In this document: positions 41,220 through 50,833 of the stretch, one piece after another
Layout: each line of letters starts with the position of its first letter
Position numbering within the stretch: the first letter of the stretch is position 1
NCBI GenBank assembly: GCA_020634455.1
Contig: JACKBQ010000001.1
Location: 496,001 to 560,000 of the forward strand
Source of the DNA: Ardenticatenaceae bacterium
GTDB lineage: Bacteria > Chloroflexota > Anaerolineae > Promineifilales > Promineifilaceae
Direction: 5' to 3'
DNA length: 64,000 nucleotides
Made by a program: the position numbers and the translations under genes
The notes under the pieces: model-generated
What the model saw: the letters and a program-made list of their open reading frames with translations, nothing else
The model's database searches: none
What the model was told of the DNA's origin: nothing

Positions 41220-42326
41220 CTAAAAGAACAGCATTATTAGCGGCACAACGAGAATGGTGCCCATAAATATTGCCAGATTCCGATTATTTTCGCTGACGCC
41301 ATTGACCAAATCAAGCAGTTTTTCCTGATAAAATCGGTAAAACAGCGTCAAAATGATGAACGAGACGATGGTGATGCTAACCATCTCCAGCAGCACTACG
41401 GTGAATGCGGCTGGATTGTTTAGCAAAACGGCCGCAAGTAGCGTATCCACAAACGTGGTGATGTTAGCCCCCATAATGTACGGAATCACGTTCTCGCGCC
41501 GGACAAAACCACGTTGGCTCAATGGCACCAATATACTCAAAGACACGCTTACCGACATGGAAATAAGCGTAATGCCCGCGCCTAGTAAGAACATTACCCA
41601 CGGCTGGTAAATCAGCCGCGACATGCGCCCTACCTGGCTTTCTTTTAGGCTCATCTGCGGCAGGCAACGGTCGAACAGATTGAAGCTGACCATAATGATG
41701 CCAAAGCCCAGCAAAAACAGCGACCATCGCGGTAAAAACCGCAGGGCAAAGTTGGTAATTGGGTCGAAAATGATGTCAGTTGCTGAGGTGAGTAGCGCCC
41801 CAGAGGTAAGCTGCCAATGGCTCAGCCAACCGCCGTGCAACAGTACGAGCCCCACACCCAGCGCCAGTATGTTGGTAATCCCGGTGACACTCAGCGATAG
41901 CAGCCCCATGCTAAGGCTGGTGCTGCGGTTGCGGCCACGCAGCACGTAAATGAAACCGATAAACAGTACAATGAAGCTAGCTCCCAAACGGCTGCCGGTG
42001 ATCATTGTAAATGTAGCCATCTGGCTAAGCACACCCGCGTCAAAAAAAGTCAGCGCAGCGGCGGCCACGGGGGATCCGCTCATGACCAGGTAAGCAAACA
42101 GCCAACCAAAGCCCAAACTGTTGGCGGGGTTGGTCACGTGGAAGGTATCGCGCACCAGCGGGGCCAGGTCGCGCGCTCCTTCCTTCATAAGGGTGATGGC
42201 CAGAATGAAGAGAAAAAGGCTAACAATAAACAGGGCAGCTTTGCCCAGGCGGCGTACGGCCGTTTGATACTTTTGATCCTGTGGACTAGAAACTGAATTT
42301 TCGTGTGTAGTTGCCAATTCGTCCAT
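41220..42326 (-). CDS. Na/Pi cotransporter-like membrane protein
   Basis: 368 residues from the ATG at 42326, preceded by AAGGAG. About nine hydrophobic segments. The two inverted repeats typical of Na/Pi-cotransporters are recognisable as YLVMSGSPVAAAALTFFDAGVLSQMATFTMITGSRLGASF and VIPYIMGANITTFVDTLLAAVLLNNPAAFTVVLLEM. It probably imports phosphate or a similar anion with sodium. The tail lacks the PhoU-like domain often found in the family. The following gene encodes a universal stress protein. Confidence 0.72.
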   Translation of the reverse strand: MDELATTHENSVSSPQDQKYQTAVRRLGKAALFIVSLFLFILAITLMKEGARDLAPLVRDTFHVTNPANSLGFGWLFAYLVMSGSPVAAAALTFFDAGVLSQMATFTMITGSRLGASFIVLFIGFIYVLRGRNRSTSLSMGLLSLSVTGITNILALGVGLVLLHGGWLSHWQLTSGALLTSATDIIFDPITNFALRFLPRWSLFLLGFGIIMVSFNLFDRCLPQMSLKESQVGRMSRLIYQPWVMFLLGAGITLISMSVSVSLSILVPLSQRGFVRRENVIPYIMGANITTFVDTLLAAVLLNNPAAFTVVLLEMVSITIVSFIILTLFYRFYQEKLLDLVNGVSENNRNLAIFMGTILVVPLIMLFF

Positions 42327-42450
42327 GCGTTGCTCCTTTTGGCGTTTTTCTGCTAAAAACATACTGGGGAGGTGTAACGAACGGGTCAATGAACAGGTAA
42401 CAAGTTGGTAACAAGGCCATCACAAGATGGTGGCTTGCCTGGGATGATGT

Positions 42451-43671
42451 CTAATTCTTAAAGGCGTATCCTACGCCGGAGACGGTTTCGATGTGCGAGA
42501 CGGTGCTGTTCTCAGCATCAATTTTACTGCGTAAGCGGTACACAAGCTGTTTGAGCATGGTTTTGTCACCACCGTCGCTGCCCCAAACGGCCGTAATCAA
42601 CAATTCACTGTTCAAAACCTGGCCGGGATTGCGCATCAGCGTTTCTAACAAGCGGGCCTCCAGCGGCGTCAGGCGTGCTGTCTCTTGGCCATCGCGCTGC
42701 ACTGCTAACCGTGCGTTGTCATATAAAAAGCTAGGGGCAGCAAAGCCACTTTCGTCAGGCAAATCCGATTTATGTTGCTGGGCAGTAATAAGCTGGGCTT
42801 GCAATCGGTGCAGCGCTGTGGCCAGGTGGCGCACTTCGGTGGGGGCGGCAATCAGTGGCAAAGGCGCGTGGGGGTTGCCCTGCCCGATTTTTTGGGCAGC
42901 GATGGTCAATTTTTGCAAGGAGGTCGTTTGGCGGCGCAGCAGCAGCCAGCCAGCCAGCCAGCCGATGAGGGTAAGAACGGCCGTAATCATCCCAACCGAC
43001 CACCACCCTACCCAACCAGGCGCAGCATTGGCCATTTGCACCTCAACAAAAAGGGAAGCGGGGCCATTGCTGCTTCTTAGCGGCAAACTGGCGGCCGTTT
43101 CGGTTTCAGACCAGCGCAGCTGCACGTCGGCAGCGGCGGCAAAATTATTCAGCAACGGCCGTTCTAGCCACAATCCGGCAACGGCCGTGCCCAGCGGCAA
43201 ATCGGAATCTGGCAAATACACCACTTGCTGGGCCACTAGCAACGGCTCACCATCCAGCAGCAAAAACCCATGCCCCAACGCCAAATCGTAATTACGGAGA
43301 CGGCCGTTGCTAGCCAGCAAAGCCCCATCTGCCCCGTAGACTGCCAAAAAATCCAGCCCACCCTGACTGCGAAAATCCTGAATGTACAGCGAGAGTGCAT
43401 TTGCCTGCTGAGCTTGCAGCAACGCTCGCAGGGTCGGTCGCTCGCCAAACAGAGCCAATTGATCAGAAATGCGGGTTTGCTCAGCCAGCAGCAAAGAAAA
43501 AACGGCCGATTCGGCCGTTTTCTGCTGCTGCCCACGTTCCTGTTCCAGGCGGTTCGCCCCCCAAACAAACATAACCAGGCTGGCGGTAAGGGTCGCAAAA
43601 AAGAGCAGTCCCGTCATGCCCAGCAGCAACCGATTTTTCAATGTGTGAACCCCTAAACGTAAGGCTCTCAT
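42451..43671 (-). CDS. Transmembrane one-component regulator: sensor, HAMP and C-terminal winged helix
   Basis: 406 residues. Membrane segment at about 14-38, an outer sensor domain of about 175 residues, a second membrane segment at about 220-242, a HAMP-like linker (LLRRQTTSLQKLTIAAQKIGQGNPHAPLPLIAAPTEV), then an OmpR-type winged helix (LTPLEARLLETLMRNPGQVLNSELLITAVWG to the terminal SGVGYAFKN). There is no histidine kinase or receiver domain, so the signal would pass from HAMP directly to a DNA-binding domain at the membrane. Its ATG directly follows the TAG of manA. The target is unknown. Confidence 0.78.
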   Translation of the reverse strand: MRALRLGVHTLKNRLLLGMTGLLFFATLTASLVMFVWGANRLEQERGQQQKTAESAVFSLLLAEQTRISDQLALFGERPTLRALLQAQQANALSLYIQDFRSQGGLDFLAVYGADGALLASNGRLRNYDLALGHGFLLLDGEPLLVAQQVVYLPDSDLPLGTAVAGLWLERPLLNNFAAAADVQLRWSETETAASLPLRSSNGPASLFVEVQMANAAPGWVGWWSVGMITAVLTLIGWLAGWLLLRRQTTSLQKLTIAAQKIGQGNPHAPLPLIAAPTEVRHLATALHRLQAQLITAQQHKSDLPDESGFAAPSFLYDNARLAVQRDGQETARLTPLEARLLETLMRNPGQVLNSELLITAVWGSDGGDKTMLKQLVYRLRSKIDAENSTVSHIETVSGVGYAFKN

Positions 43672-44682
43672 CTATTTTTCGTTGCTTTTTGGGGCGGCGA
43701 TGTAGCTCCGCAGCAAAATGGCTGGCTCAGTTGCTTTGATGGTGAACGCCCCCATTGCCGCAGGCAGCAGCACAAACTGCACCCCTGTTAATTTCAGATC
43801 ATTCACCAGCACGCTGCCCTCTAGCACGCCCCAAATCTCCATTGTCTCGCCTGTGCATTGATTGGCAAAAACGGTCCCTGCCGCCATTTCCAATCGCTCC
43901 GTGACAAAATATTCATTCTGGCACAGCAACACATGATTGATGCCGCTGTCCGCCAAAATTGGCTCTAGCGGGCAAAGGGCAGGAGCAACTTGCTCAAAAT
44001 TGATCACGTCCAGCGCCTTGTCTACATGCAGCGGCCGCGGCTGACCATCATGCCCTACCCGGCCCCAATCATAAACGCGGTAAGTGGTGTTGGAATTTTG
44101 CTGAATTTCAGCAATCAGCAGCCCGCCCATGATGGCGTGCATGGAGCCAGCCGGTACACAAATATGGTCGCCAGTTTTCACCCGAATTCTATGTAGGTGG
44201 GGTTCAAGTTGGTTGTTTTTAATTGCTACGCGAAAATCATCCCTGGTAATTTCATGAGAGACACCCAAAATGACTTCAGCATCAGGTTCAGCATGAAGCA
44301 CCACCCACATTTCGGTCTTGCCCAGTTCGTTCCCTTCGTTTGCTTGCGCGTAATCGTCTTGGGGATGCACCTGCACAGAAAGCGGGCGATTGGCGTCTAG
44401 CAGCTTAATTAAAAGCGGAAATTTACCCCGCTCCTCTGCCCAGGCGGCGTTGCTGCCAATTAAATCGAGTCCCAGTTCTTGTTGTAATTCGGTGAGGAGC
44501 TTATGGGCGAAACGGCCGTTTACCACCCGCGTCGTCCCATCTTCATGACCAGAAATCTCCCAACTCTCGGCAATCACCCCTTGGGGTGGCAACACTCGGC
44601 CCAATTTCTCCAAATTTCGCCCCCCCCAAATGTAATCTTTCAGTACGGGCTCAAAAAGCAGGGGGTACAACTTTTCATCCAT
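43672..44682 (-). CDS. manA: Mannose-6-phosphate isomerase, class I
   Basis: 336 residues from the ATG at 44682, with GGAGG five bases upstream. It interconverts fructose-6-phosphate and mannose-6-phosphate. The zinc ligands and active site lie in LSVQVHPQDDYA, GKTEMWVVLHAEPDA and VPAGSMHAIMGGLLIAEIQQNSNTTYRVYDWGR. It is the short form typical of Bacillus and related bacteria. The one-component regulator follows without any gap. Confidence 0.9.
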   Translation of the reverse strand: MDEKLYPLLFEPVLKDYIWGGRNLEKLGRVLPPQGVIAESWEISGHEDGTTRVVNGRFAHKLLTELQQELGLDLIGSNAAWAEERGKFPLLIKLLDANRPLSVQVHPQDDYAQANEGNELGKTEMWVVLHAEPDAEVILGVSHEITRDDFRVAIKNNQLEPHLHRIRVKTGDHICVPAGSMHAIMGGLLIAEIQQNSNTTYRVYDWGRVGHDGQPRPLHVDKALDVINFEQVAPALCPLEPILADSGINHVLLCQNEYFVTERLEMAAGTVFANQCTGETMEIWGVLEGSVLVNDLKLTGVQFVLLPAAMGAFTIKATEPAILLRSYIAAPKSNEK

Positions 44683-44795
44683 GCAGCCTCCATTTTCTAT
44701 TTCTTCTAGCAATTCATTGGCGATGATTCTATCTTACTATACAATTTTTACACTCTACTATCTTCTTACCATCCACAATTCTATAGGAGGAAATA

Positions 44796-45959
44796 ATGGA
44801 CCGAAGAGAATTTTTAGGAATTGCTGCGAAAGGTGCCGCTGGCGCAGCTTTGGTTGGTCTTGCTGGATGTCAATCCGAAGACCCCACAGCAACCGTCGAG
44901 CAAGCCCAAGAAACGGCCCAAGAAGTGCAAGAGGCCATTGCCCAGGACTCAGGTTTACCTGAAATCAACTGGGAAATGGCAACCAGCTGGCCGCTTTCCC
45001 TGGATACCATTTATGGTGGCGCTGAAATTTTTGCCAACCGCCTACGGGAAATTACTGGAGGTAAATTTAATGTTACCCCGCGTGCCGCAGGTGAATTGGT
45101 GGGCGGCACTGAAGTGCTGGACGCCGTAGAGTCTGGGGCACTTCAGATTGGGCACACCGCCTCCTACTACTACACCGGCAAAAGCCCAGCAACCGCATTT
45201 GGCACGGCACTTCCGTTTGGTCTAACAGCGCGTCAGCAAAACGCCTGGCTTTATGAAGGTGGCGGCTTAAAGCTAATGCAAGATTTTTATGCAGAACGGT
45301 TTGGCGTGATTCAATTCCCTGCTGGCAACACCGGCGCACAAATGGGTGGTTGGTACAACAAAGAAATCAACACCCCAGAAGACATTGTTGGCCTCAAAAT
45401 GCGTATCCCTGGTCTGGGCGGTCAAGTAATGGATCGTTTGGGAGCAACTGTTCAGGTGATTCCCGGTGGTGAAATTTTCCAGGCATTGCAAACCGGGGCC
45501 ATTGACGCCACAGAATGGGTAGGCCCTTACGATGATTACAAACTTGGCTTCCACACAGTAACGAAGTATTACTACTATCCAGGCTGGTGGGAACCGGGAC
45601 CGACCCTGGAAGTGCAAATTAACCTGAGTGAGTACAACAATTTGCCAGAAGAGTACAAGGCAGCTATTCAATCGGCCGCAGTGGAAGCCAACATGGGTAT
45701 GCTGGCCCGCTACGATGTGAAGAACATCGAGGCTCTGGCCCAAATACGCGCAGAAGCTGAAATTGAATTACGGCCGTTCTCCGAAGAAGTTCTCAATGCC
45801 GCTCGCGACGCCTCTTTTGCCCTCTACGACGAATTCAGCCAGCAAGACAGCGACTTTGCCGCCATCTTCACCCCTTGGAACGATTTCCGAGTCAAGATCA
45901 GTGAATGGCACGGCTTCAACGAGTTGACCTACCTGAACTACGTAGGTAGCCACGGATAA
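44796..45959 (+). CDS. dctP: TRAP transporter solute-binding protein DctP
   Basis: 387 residues. A twin-arginine-like start (MDRREFLGIAAKGAAG) runs into a lipobox (LVGLAGC, Cys near 28), so it is a lipoprotein held at the outer membrane face. The DctP fold is clear: WEMATSWPLSLDTIYGGAEIFANRLREITGGKF, PEDIVGLKMRIPGLGGQVMDRLGATVQVIPGGEIFQALQTGAIDATEWVGPYDD. The KMRIPG Arg usually salts to the substrate carboxylate. AGGAGG precedes the ATG. The permease genes are not downstream in the same direction but converge from the opposite strand. Confidence 0.92.
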   Translation: MDRREFLGIAAKGAAGAALVGLAGCQSEDPTATVEQAQETAQEVQEAIAQDSGLPEINWEMATSWPLSLDTIYGGAEIFANRLREITGGKFNVTPRAAGELVGGTEVLDAVESGALQIGHTASYYYTGKSPATAFGTALPFGLTARQQNAWLYEGGGLKLMQDFYAERFGVIQFPAGNTGAQMGGWYNKEINTPEDIVGLKMRIPGLGGQVMDRLGATVQVIPGGEIFQALQTGAIDATEWVGPYDDYKLGFHTVTKYYYYPGWWEPGPTLEVQINLSEYNNLPEEYKAAIQSAAVEANMGMLARYDVKNIEALAQIRAEAEIELRPFSEEVLNAARDASFALYDEFSQQDSDFAAIFTPWNDFRVKISEWHGFNELTYLNYVGSHG

Positions 45960-45977
45960 TCCCGATAAAAGATGAAC

Positions 45978-46014
45978 AAAAAAGGGATGTGCCCAATAAG
46001 CACATCCCTTTTTT
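45978..46014. terminator. Bidirectional terminator between dctP and dctM
   Basis: Perfect arms AAAAAAGGGATGTGC (45978-45992) and its complement (46000-46014), loop of 7 bases, with T-runs on both strands. Confidence 0.9.
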
Positions 46015-46040
46015 ATTTGCAAACTCTGGACTAGGTAGAT

Positions 46041-47504
46041 TTAGCCAGCCAAATTGACCAGCCAGGTAACTGTCGCGGGGAACAGCATTACAATTATAAG
46101 CCCAACCCCCTGTAAAACCATAAACGGTATGGCCCCCTTGTGTATGTCCGAAGTTTGCACCTCCGGTGGTTTTACACTTTGCAAATAGAACAAGGAGAAC
46201 CCCACAGGCGGAGAAATGAAAGCCATGTTCAAATTGATGGCCATCATCACACTAAACCAAACCAGGTCAACACCCAAAGCCTGTGCCGCCGGAATGAAAA
46301 TCGGCATAACAATAAAGCTGATTTCCAAAAATTCCAGATTGATACCCAACAAAAACACAGCAATATTTGCCACAATAATGAAGCCCCAAAAACCACCCGG
46401 CAATGACGTCAACATTTCTTTGGCAAAGCGCTGTCCCCCTAATTGATCAAAAATCAGGCCAAAAAATGTGGAGCAAAACAGAATCATCAAAACCAACGCG
46501 GTGATGTTGGCGGTCTGCCGACCGGCCGTTTTCAAGACACTCCAACTCATATTTCGGTTCAAGATGGCCAATAAACAAGCCCCGGCCGCACCAACCGCGC
46601 CAGCCTCTGTGGGTGTCGCTAATCCGGTAAAAATGCTGCCCAACACAGAAAATATTAAAAACAGCGGAGGCACAACCGATTTCAGAGATTTGAGGACCAA
46701 ATCCCAACCTTTCAGGGTACGAGCCTCTGGCGGTAATGCAGGCGCATCTTCCGGCCGCACAATAGCTACATAAATCACATAAAGCGCATACAAACCCGCC
46801 AAAATAAGCCCAGGAATAAGCGCCCCTAAGAAAAGATCGCCTACTGAAACGCCAACTTGATCGCTTAAAACGACAAGCACCAGGCTTGGCGGCAAAAGCT
46901 GAGCCAATGTCCCCGTGGAAATAATGATGCCGGTTGCCAATTTATGCTCATAGCCGTATCGCACCATAATGGGCAATGACAGAATGCCCATCACAATAAC
47001 TGTAGCCGCAACAACGCCCGTAGCCGCTGCCAAAAGCGTCCCAACAATAACAACTGCTAACGCCATCCCGCCCCGCAACGGCCCTAGCAAGATACCAATT
47101 GTCGTTAAAAGCTCTTCAGCCAGGCCGGATTTTTCAAATACAGCTCCCATAAACACAAAGAAGGGAATTGCTAGCAAAGTGAAGTCGGACATGGAGCCAA
47201 ACCAACGATTTTGCAACAAAATCAATCGGCTGAAGGGAAAAAGGCCGGTGGCAATGCCAATTGCACCAAAAAGAATGCCAGTACCAGCAAAGGAAAAAGC
47301 AACCGGATACCCACTCAAAATGAGCGCCAGGAAGAAGTCGAACATGACAATGGCATACCAGCGCGGATCCTGCGTCAGGGCAATCAAGACCCCAACAATA
47401 CCAAATGCCAAGGCTGTAATGTTGTATGCGCGTAGTGCGCCAACGCCTCTACGCCATAAAATTGGGAATATCAAGAGCGTCGCCAGAGCCAACCACTGTA
47501 GCAT
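46041..47504 (-). CDS. dctM: TRAP transporter large permease DctM
   Basis: 487 residues with about 12 membrane segments. The DctM marks are FFLALILSGYPVAFSFAGTGILFG, LLAIPFFVFMGAVFEKSGLAEELL, GIIISTGTLAQLLPPSLVLVVLSDQVGVSVGDLFLGALIPGLIL and FTGLATPTEAGAVGAAGA. It is the ion-driven channel of the tripartite transporter, working with DctQ encoded 57 bases upstream and probably with the DctP encoded convergently. Substrate unknown. Dicarboxylate-type or alpha-keto acids are typical. Confidence 0.93.
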   Translation of the reverse strand: MLQWLALATLLIFPILWRRGVGALRAYNITALAFGIVGVLIALTQDPRWYAIVMFDFFLALILSGYPVAFSFAGTGILFGAIGIATGLFPFSRLILLQNRWFGSMSDFTLLAIPFFVFMGAVFEKSGLAEELLTTIGILLGPLRGGMALAVVIVGTLLAAATGVVAATVIVMGILSLPIMVRYGYEHKLATGIIISTGTLAQLLPPSLVLVVLSDQVGVSVGDLFLGALIPGLILAGLYALYVIYVAIVRPEDAPALPPEARTLKGWDLVLKSLKSVVPPLFLIFSVLGSIFTGLATPTEAGAVGAAGACLLAILNRNMSWSVLKTAGRQTANITALVLMILFCSTFFGLIFDQLGGQRFAKEMLTSLPGGFWGFIIVANIAVFLLGINLEFLEISFIVMPIFIPAAQALGVDLVWFSVMMAINLNMAFISPPVGFSLFYLQSVKPPEVQTSDIHKGAIPFMVLQGVGLIIVMLFPATVTWLVNLAG

Positions 47505-47561
47505 ATTGTTTCTCCTCTTTTCCTTGTGTACCTTTTTTTGACAGACCGCAAAATTATTGTT

Positions 47562-48233
47562 TTATTCGATGCGGATCGGCGCTTCGTGATCTGATCGCTT
47601 TAAGCCAAGTTCTTCTTCCCTGCCGGTAAGCACACCAATTAATTTGATCGCTTCGGCGATAGCTTGCAGCAACAGGGTTAAAAAGGCTACGTAAATCATT
47701 GATTGAATGGGTGCTCTATTGAGCCCATTAGGATCGGGGGATATTTCACCGCAATAGCGGTTGGAGAGGTCAAAAATATCTACAAAATAGAGGATCTTGT
47801 CAACGGCCGTTGTGCTTTCATTCTCAAAGCAATAGGAACCATTTGGCAATTGGCCCCAGGAAGTCTTGATGGGATCCAGGGTAATATAAAGTGCCAAAAG
47901 GCAAAATGGCAGAAGGGCAATCAGGTGGCCGATGAGGTCTATGGCTGCTTTGAGTTTTGGGGATTGTTCTGCATACCAAAAATCTACCCGAACGTTGATT
48001 TGATTTTTCAAAATATAAGAAAAACCGAGAAGAAAAATGAGGGTGTACAAATACCATTGCAGTTCAATAACAACGTTATTTGTAAGCTTTTGCCCAATCA
48101 ACTGCCCAGAATATCTAAGAACAACATTGAGGAAGCCAATAAACACTGTTAGCAAGACAATGTAAACGGGTAAATTCCCAAGCCACTCAGTAAATGCGTC
48201 GCTAAGTGCAACATATTTGCGCAATATTGTCAT
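47562..48233 (-). CDS. dctQ: TRAP transporter small permease DctQ
   Basis: 223 residues from the ATG at 48233. Four membrane segments (LPVYIVLLTVFIGFLNVVLRY; LQWYLYTLIFLLGFSYILKNQINVRVD; LIGHLIALLPFCLLALYI; IQSMIYVAFLTLLLQAIAEAIKLI) as in the family. Between the last two is an extra loop of about 50 residues with two Cys (SYCFENES, NRYCGEIS) that may form a disulfide outside the membrane. It is followed by dctM and lies 60 bases after ligA on the same strand. Confidence 0.88.
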   Translation of the reverse strand: MTILRKYVALSDAFTEWLGNLPVYIVLLTVFIGFLNVVLRYSGQLIGQKLTNNVVIELQWYLYTLIFLLGFSYILKNQINVRVDFWYAEQSPKLKAAIDLIGHLIALLPFCLLALYITLDPIKTSWGQLPNGSYCFENESTTAVDKILYFVDIFDLSNRYCGEISPDPNGLNRAPIQSMIYVAFLTLLLQAIAEAIKLIGVLTGREEELGLKRSDHEAPIRIE

Positions 48234-48293
48234 GTGGGCACCTCTCAATTGCGGGTATGTTAATGGATGCGGCAATGATAACAGATTAAAAAA

Positions 48294-50312
48294 TTATGTC
48301 ATGTCCAAAAGTTGGGCCTCGCTGACAATTTTTATGCCAAGCGCTTCGGCTTTGGCGAGCTTGCTGCCTGCTTTTTCACCTGCCAGCAAATAATCGGTGT
48401 TTTTGCTAACGGAGCCAGTAACTTTGCCGCCGTTGGCTTCGATGAGCGCTTTGGCTTCGTCGCGGGACAGGGTAGGCAGCGTGCCGGTTATCACAAACGT
48501 CAGACCAGCCAGCTTGCTGCTCCCTTCACCAACCTCTGGCTTTTCGGCGGCAAATTGCAGGCCAGCGGCGCGAAATTTTTCCAGCAGAGCACGATGGCGC
48601 TCATCGGCAAACCAGGAAGTGACGGATACGGCCGTTCCCGGCCCAATCCCCTCCACCTCTTCCAACTGCTCCTGACTGGTCTCCGCCAGCGCATCAATCG
48701 AGCCAAACGCATCCATCAGCACCCCAGCCACCACATTGCCCACAAAACGAATCCCCAACGCCGTGAGAAAGCGCACAGGCGACTGGCTTTTGCTGGCGGC
48801 CAGACCGTTGAGCAAATTGTCTACCTTCTTGTCCTTAAACCCTTCCAGCGCCAGCAACTCATCCCGATCCAGGTAGTAAATGTCGGCCAAATCTTTAACC
48901 AAACCAACTTCAGCCAGCAGCGCGCCCGTCTTGCCGCCAAAACCATCAATATCCATCGCACCCCGGCTGACAAAATATTCCACACGGCGCACCAGCTGCT
49001 CCGGGCAGCTCGGATTATCGCAGTAGATCGCAACCTCATCGGGCAAACGCAGCGCCGGTTCACCACACACGGGGCAGTGCGTCGGCGGTTCGATGACACG
49101 CTCGGAGCCATCGCGCAGGTCTGCTACCGGGCCAACGATGTAGGGAATTACGTCCCCCGCCCGCTTCACAATCACCGTGTCGCCAATGCGGATATCTTTG
49201 CGAGCGATTTCGTCGTAGTTGTGCAGCGTGGCGTTGCGCACGGTGACGCCGCCAATTTCCACCGGTTCCAAAACGGCCGCTGGCGCCAAAATGCCGGTCC
49301 GCCCCACGTTCACGGCCACGTCCAGCAGTTTGGTGGTTTTCTCTTGCGCCGGGAACTTCATGGCCACCGCGCCGCGCGGGTCTTTGCCCACAAAACCGAG
49401 GCTGTCGGCCAACGGCCGTTCGTTAATCTTCACCACCACGCCATCAACCTCGTAGTTGATCTGGTTGCGCTTCTCTTTCCACTGCTCGTAAACGGCCGCT
49501 ACCGCTTCAATGTTGGCACAATATTGGCTATCCGAAGAAACTGGGAAGCCCAGCTGGCGCAGGTAATCGAGCCGGTCCCACTGCTTGTCCGGCACGCCAA
49601 TCCCTTCCCAGGCGACCAGATCGTAGCAGTAAATGGTAAGCGGCCGTTCCGCTGTAATTTTGGGGTCTAACTGCCGCAGCGACCCAGAAGCGGCGTTGCG
49701 CGGATTCATGTACACCTGCTTTTCCTCCAGCCGCTGCCGCTCGTTGAACTGTTCAAATTTGTCCAGCGGGAAGAACACTTCGCCGCGCACCACCAGGGTT
49801 GGCGGCACGTCCAGCTTGCTGCTGGGGTCTACGGGAATGCGCTGGGGAACGGCCGTAATCGTCCGCAAATTTTGCGTAATATCTTCCCCCACTTCGCCAT
49901 TGCCACGGGTCGCGCCTTGGGTGAAACGGCCGTTTTCATACGTCAACACCACCGTCAATCCATCCAGCTTCGGCTCCGCCACATAATCCAGCTTCATCTC
50001 TGGGTCTGGCAGGTAGCGACCGATGCGCTGTCGCCAAGCAAACAAATCTTCCGCGTTGAAAGCATTGGACAGGCTCAAAATCGGTGCCGGATGCTGCACC
50101 TTTTGGAAGGCGTCCAGCGGTTCCGCGCCTGCCCGCTGCGTAGGCGAATCAGGCGTCACCAGCTCTGGATTTTCCCGCTCCAGCGCCAGCAGCTCGTGGT
50201 ACAGCGCATCGTACTCGGCGTCGCTGATAACCGGATTGTCCAGCACATGGTAGCGGTACAGGTGAAAGTTTATGTCGTCGCGTAATTGGGCAATTCGTTC
50301 CTGAGGATTCAT
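48294..50312 (-). CDS. ligA: NAD-dependent DNA ligase LigA
   Basis: 672 residues, usual length. Adenylation domain with Lys115 in AEPKLDGL, HYHVLDNPxISDAEYD-type start, OB fold, zinc finger with four Cys (CPVCGEPALRLPDEVAIYCDNPSCPEQ), helix-hairpin-helix repeats (FGGKTGALLAEVGLV; LEEVEGIGPGTAVSV) and C-terminal BRCT (GLTFVITGTLPTLSRDEAKALIEANGGKVTGSVS). It seals nicks in replication and repair. Several ACGGCCGT octamers and one-off variants lie within the gene. Confidence 0.97.
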   Translation of the reverse strand: MNPQERIAQLRDDINFHLYRYHVLDNPVISDAEYDALYHELLALERENPELVTPDSPTQRAGAEPLDAFQKVQHPAPILSLSNAFNAEDLFAWRQRIGRYLPDPEMKLDYVAEPKLDGLTVVLTYENGRFTQGATRGNGEVGEDITQNLRTITAVPQRIPVDPSSKLDVPPTLVVRGEVFFPLDKFEQFNERQRLEEKQVYMNPRNAASGSLRQLDPKITAERPLTIYCYDLVAWEGIGVPDKQWDRLDYLRQLGFPVSSDSQYCANIEAVAAVYEQWKEKRNQINYEVDGVVVKINERPLADSLGFVGKDPRGAVAMKFPAQEKTTKLLDVAVNVGRTGILAPAAVLEPVEIGGVTVRNATLHNYDEIARKDIRIGDTVIVKRAGDVIPYIVGPVADLRDGSERVIEPPTHCPVCGEPALRLPDEVAIYCDNPSCPEQLVRRVEYFVSRGAMDIDGFGGKTGALLAEVGLVKDLADIYYLDRDELLALEGFKDKKVDNLLNGLAASKSQSPVRFLTALGIRFVGNVVAGVLMDAFGSIDALAETSQEQLEEVEGIGPGTAVSVTSWFADERHRALLEKFRAAGLQFAAEKPEVGEGSSKLAGLTFVITGTLPTLSRDEAKALIEANGGKVTGSVSKNTDYLLAGEKAGSKLAKAEALGIKIVSEAQLLDMT

Positions 50313-50407
50313 GCACCTAGTTTACTCGCGGTTAGAACATTTGGGCAATCTTTTTCGCCAATAAATGTCGATTGCCTAACTGAATCACAAACTTTATACT
50401 CCACTTC

Positions 50408-50833
50408 ATGGCAGGTTACTCAAAAACTCCGCTGGTAAAAAAGCTAGGCATCAAGCCCGGTTTTACGATGTATGTTGAAAATCCGCCCCCAAATTATCAA
50501 ATGCTTATCGCCCCCTTGCCCGAAGCTGTCACTATCCTCTCCCACCTTTCTGCCAATTTGGACTTTATCCATTTCTTTACCAAATCCAGACCGGAATTGG
50601 CCGCCAGCATTGGCCATTATGCTGCCCAAATCCAGCCAAACGGCATGATTTGGGTCTCCTGGCCGAAAAAATCAGCCAAGGTTGCGACCGATGTAACGGA
50701 AGATGTGATCAGGGAGATTATTCTGCCTTTGGGGCTGGTGGATGTGAAGGTGTGCGCGATTGATGAGGTGTGGTCGGGTCTAAAACTGGTTATCCGCCGG
50801 GAAAACCGCCCTAATTTAAGGAAGGCACAATGA
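50408..50833 (+). CDS. DUF3052 family protein
   Basis: 141 residues. KTPLVKKLGIKPGFTMYVENPPPNY, ELAASIGHYAAQIQPNGMIWVSWPKKSAKVATDVTEDVIREIILPLGLVDVKVCAIDEVWSGLKLVIRR matches the DUF3052 pattern. It is cytosolic by appearance. It overlaps the next gene by four bases (ATGA), so both are translated together. Function unknown. Confidence 0.8.
   Translation: MAGYSKTPLVKKLGIKPGFTMYVENPPPNYQMLIAPLPEAVTILSHLSANLDFIHFFTKSRPELAASIGHYAAQIQPNGMIWVSWPKKSAKVATDVTEDVIREIILPLGLVDVKVCAIDEVWSGLKLVIRRENRPNLRKAQ

Noticed and set aside
48312..49670. 452-codon plus-strand frame opposite ligA
   Set aside because: The minus strand encodes a complete DNA ligase with all motifs. The antisense frame has no recognisable domain.
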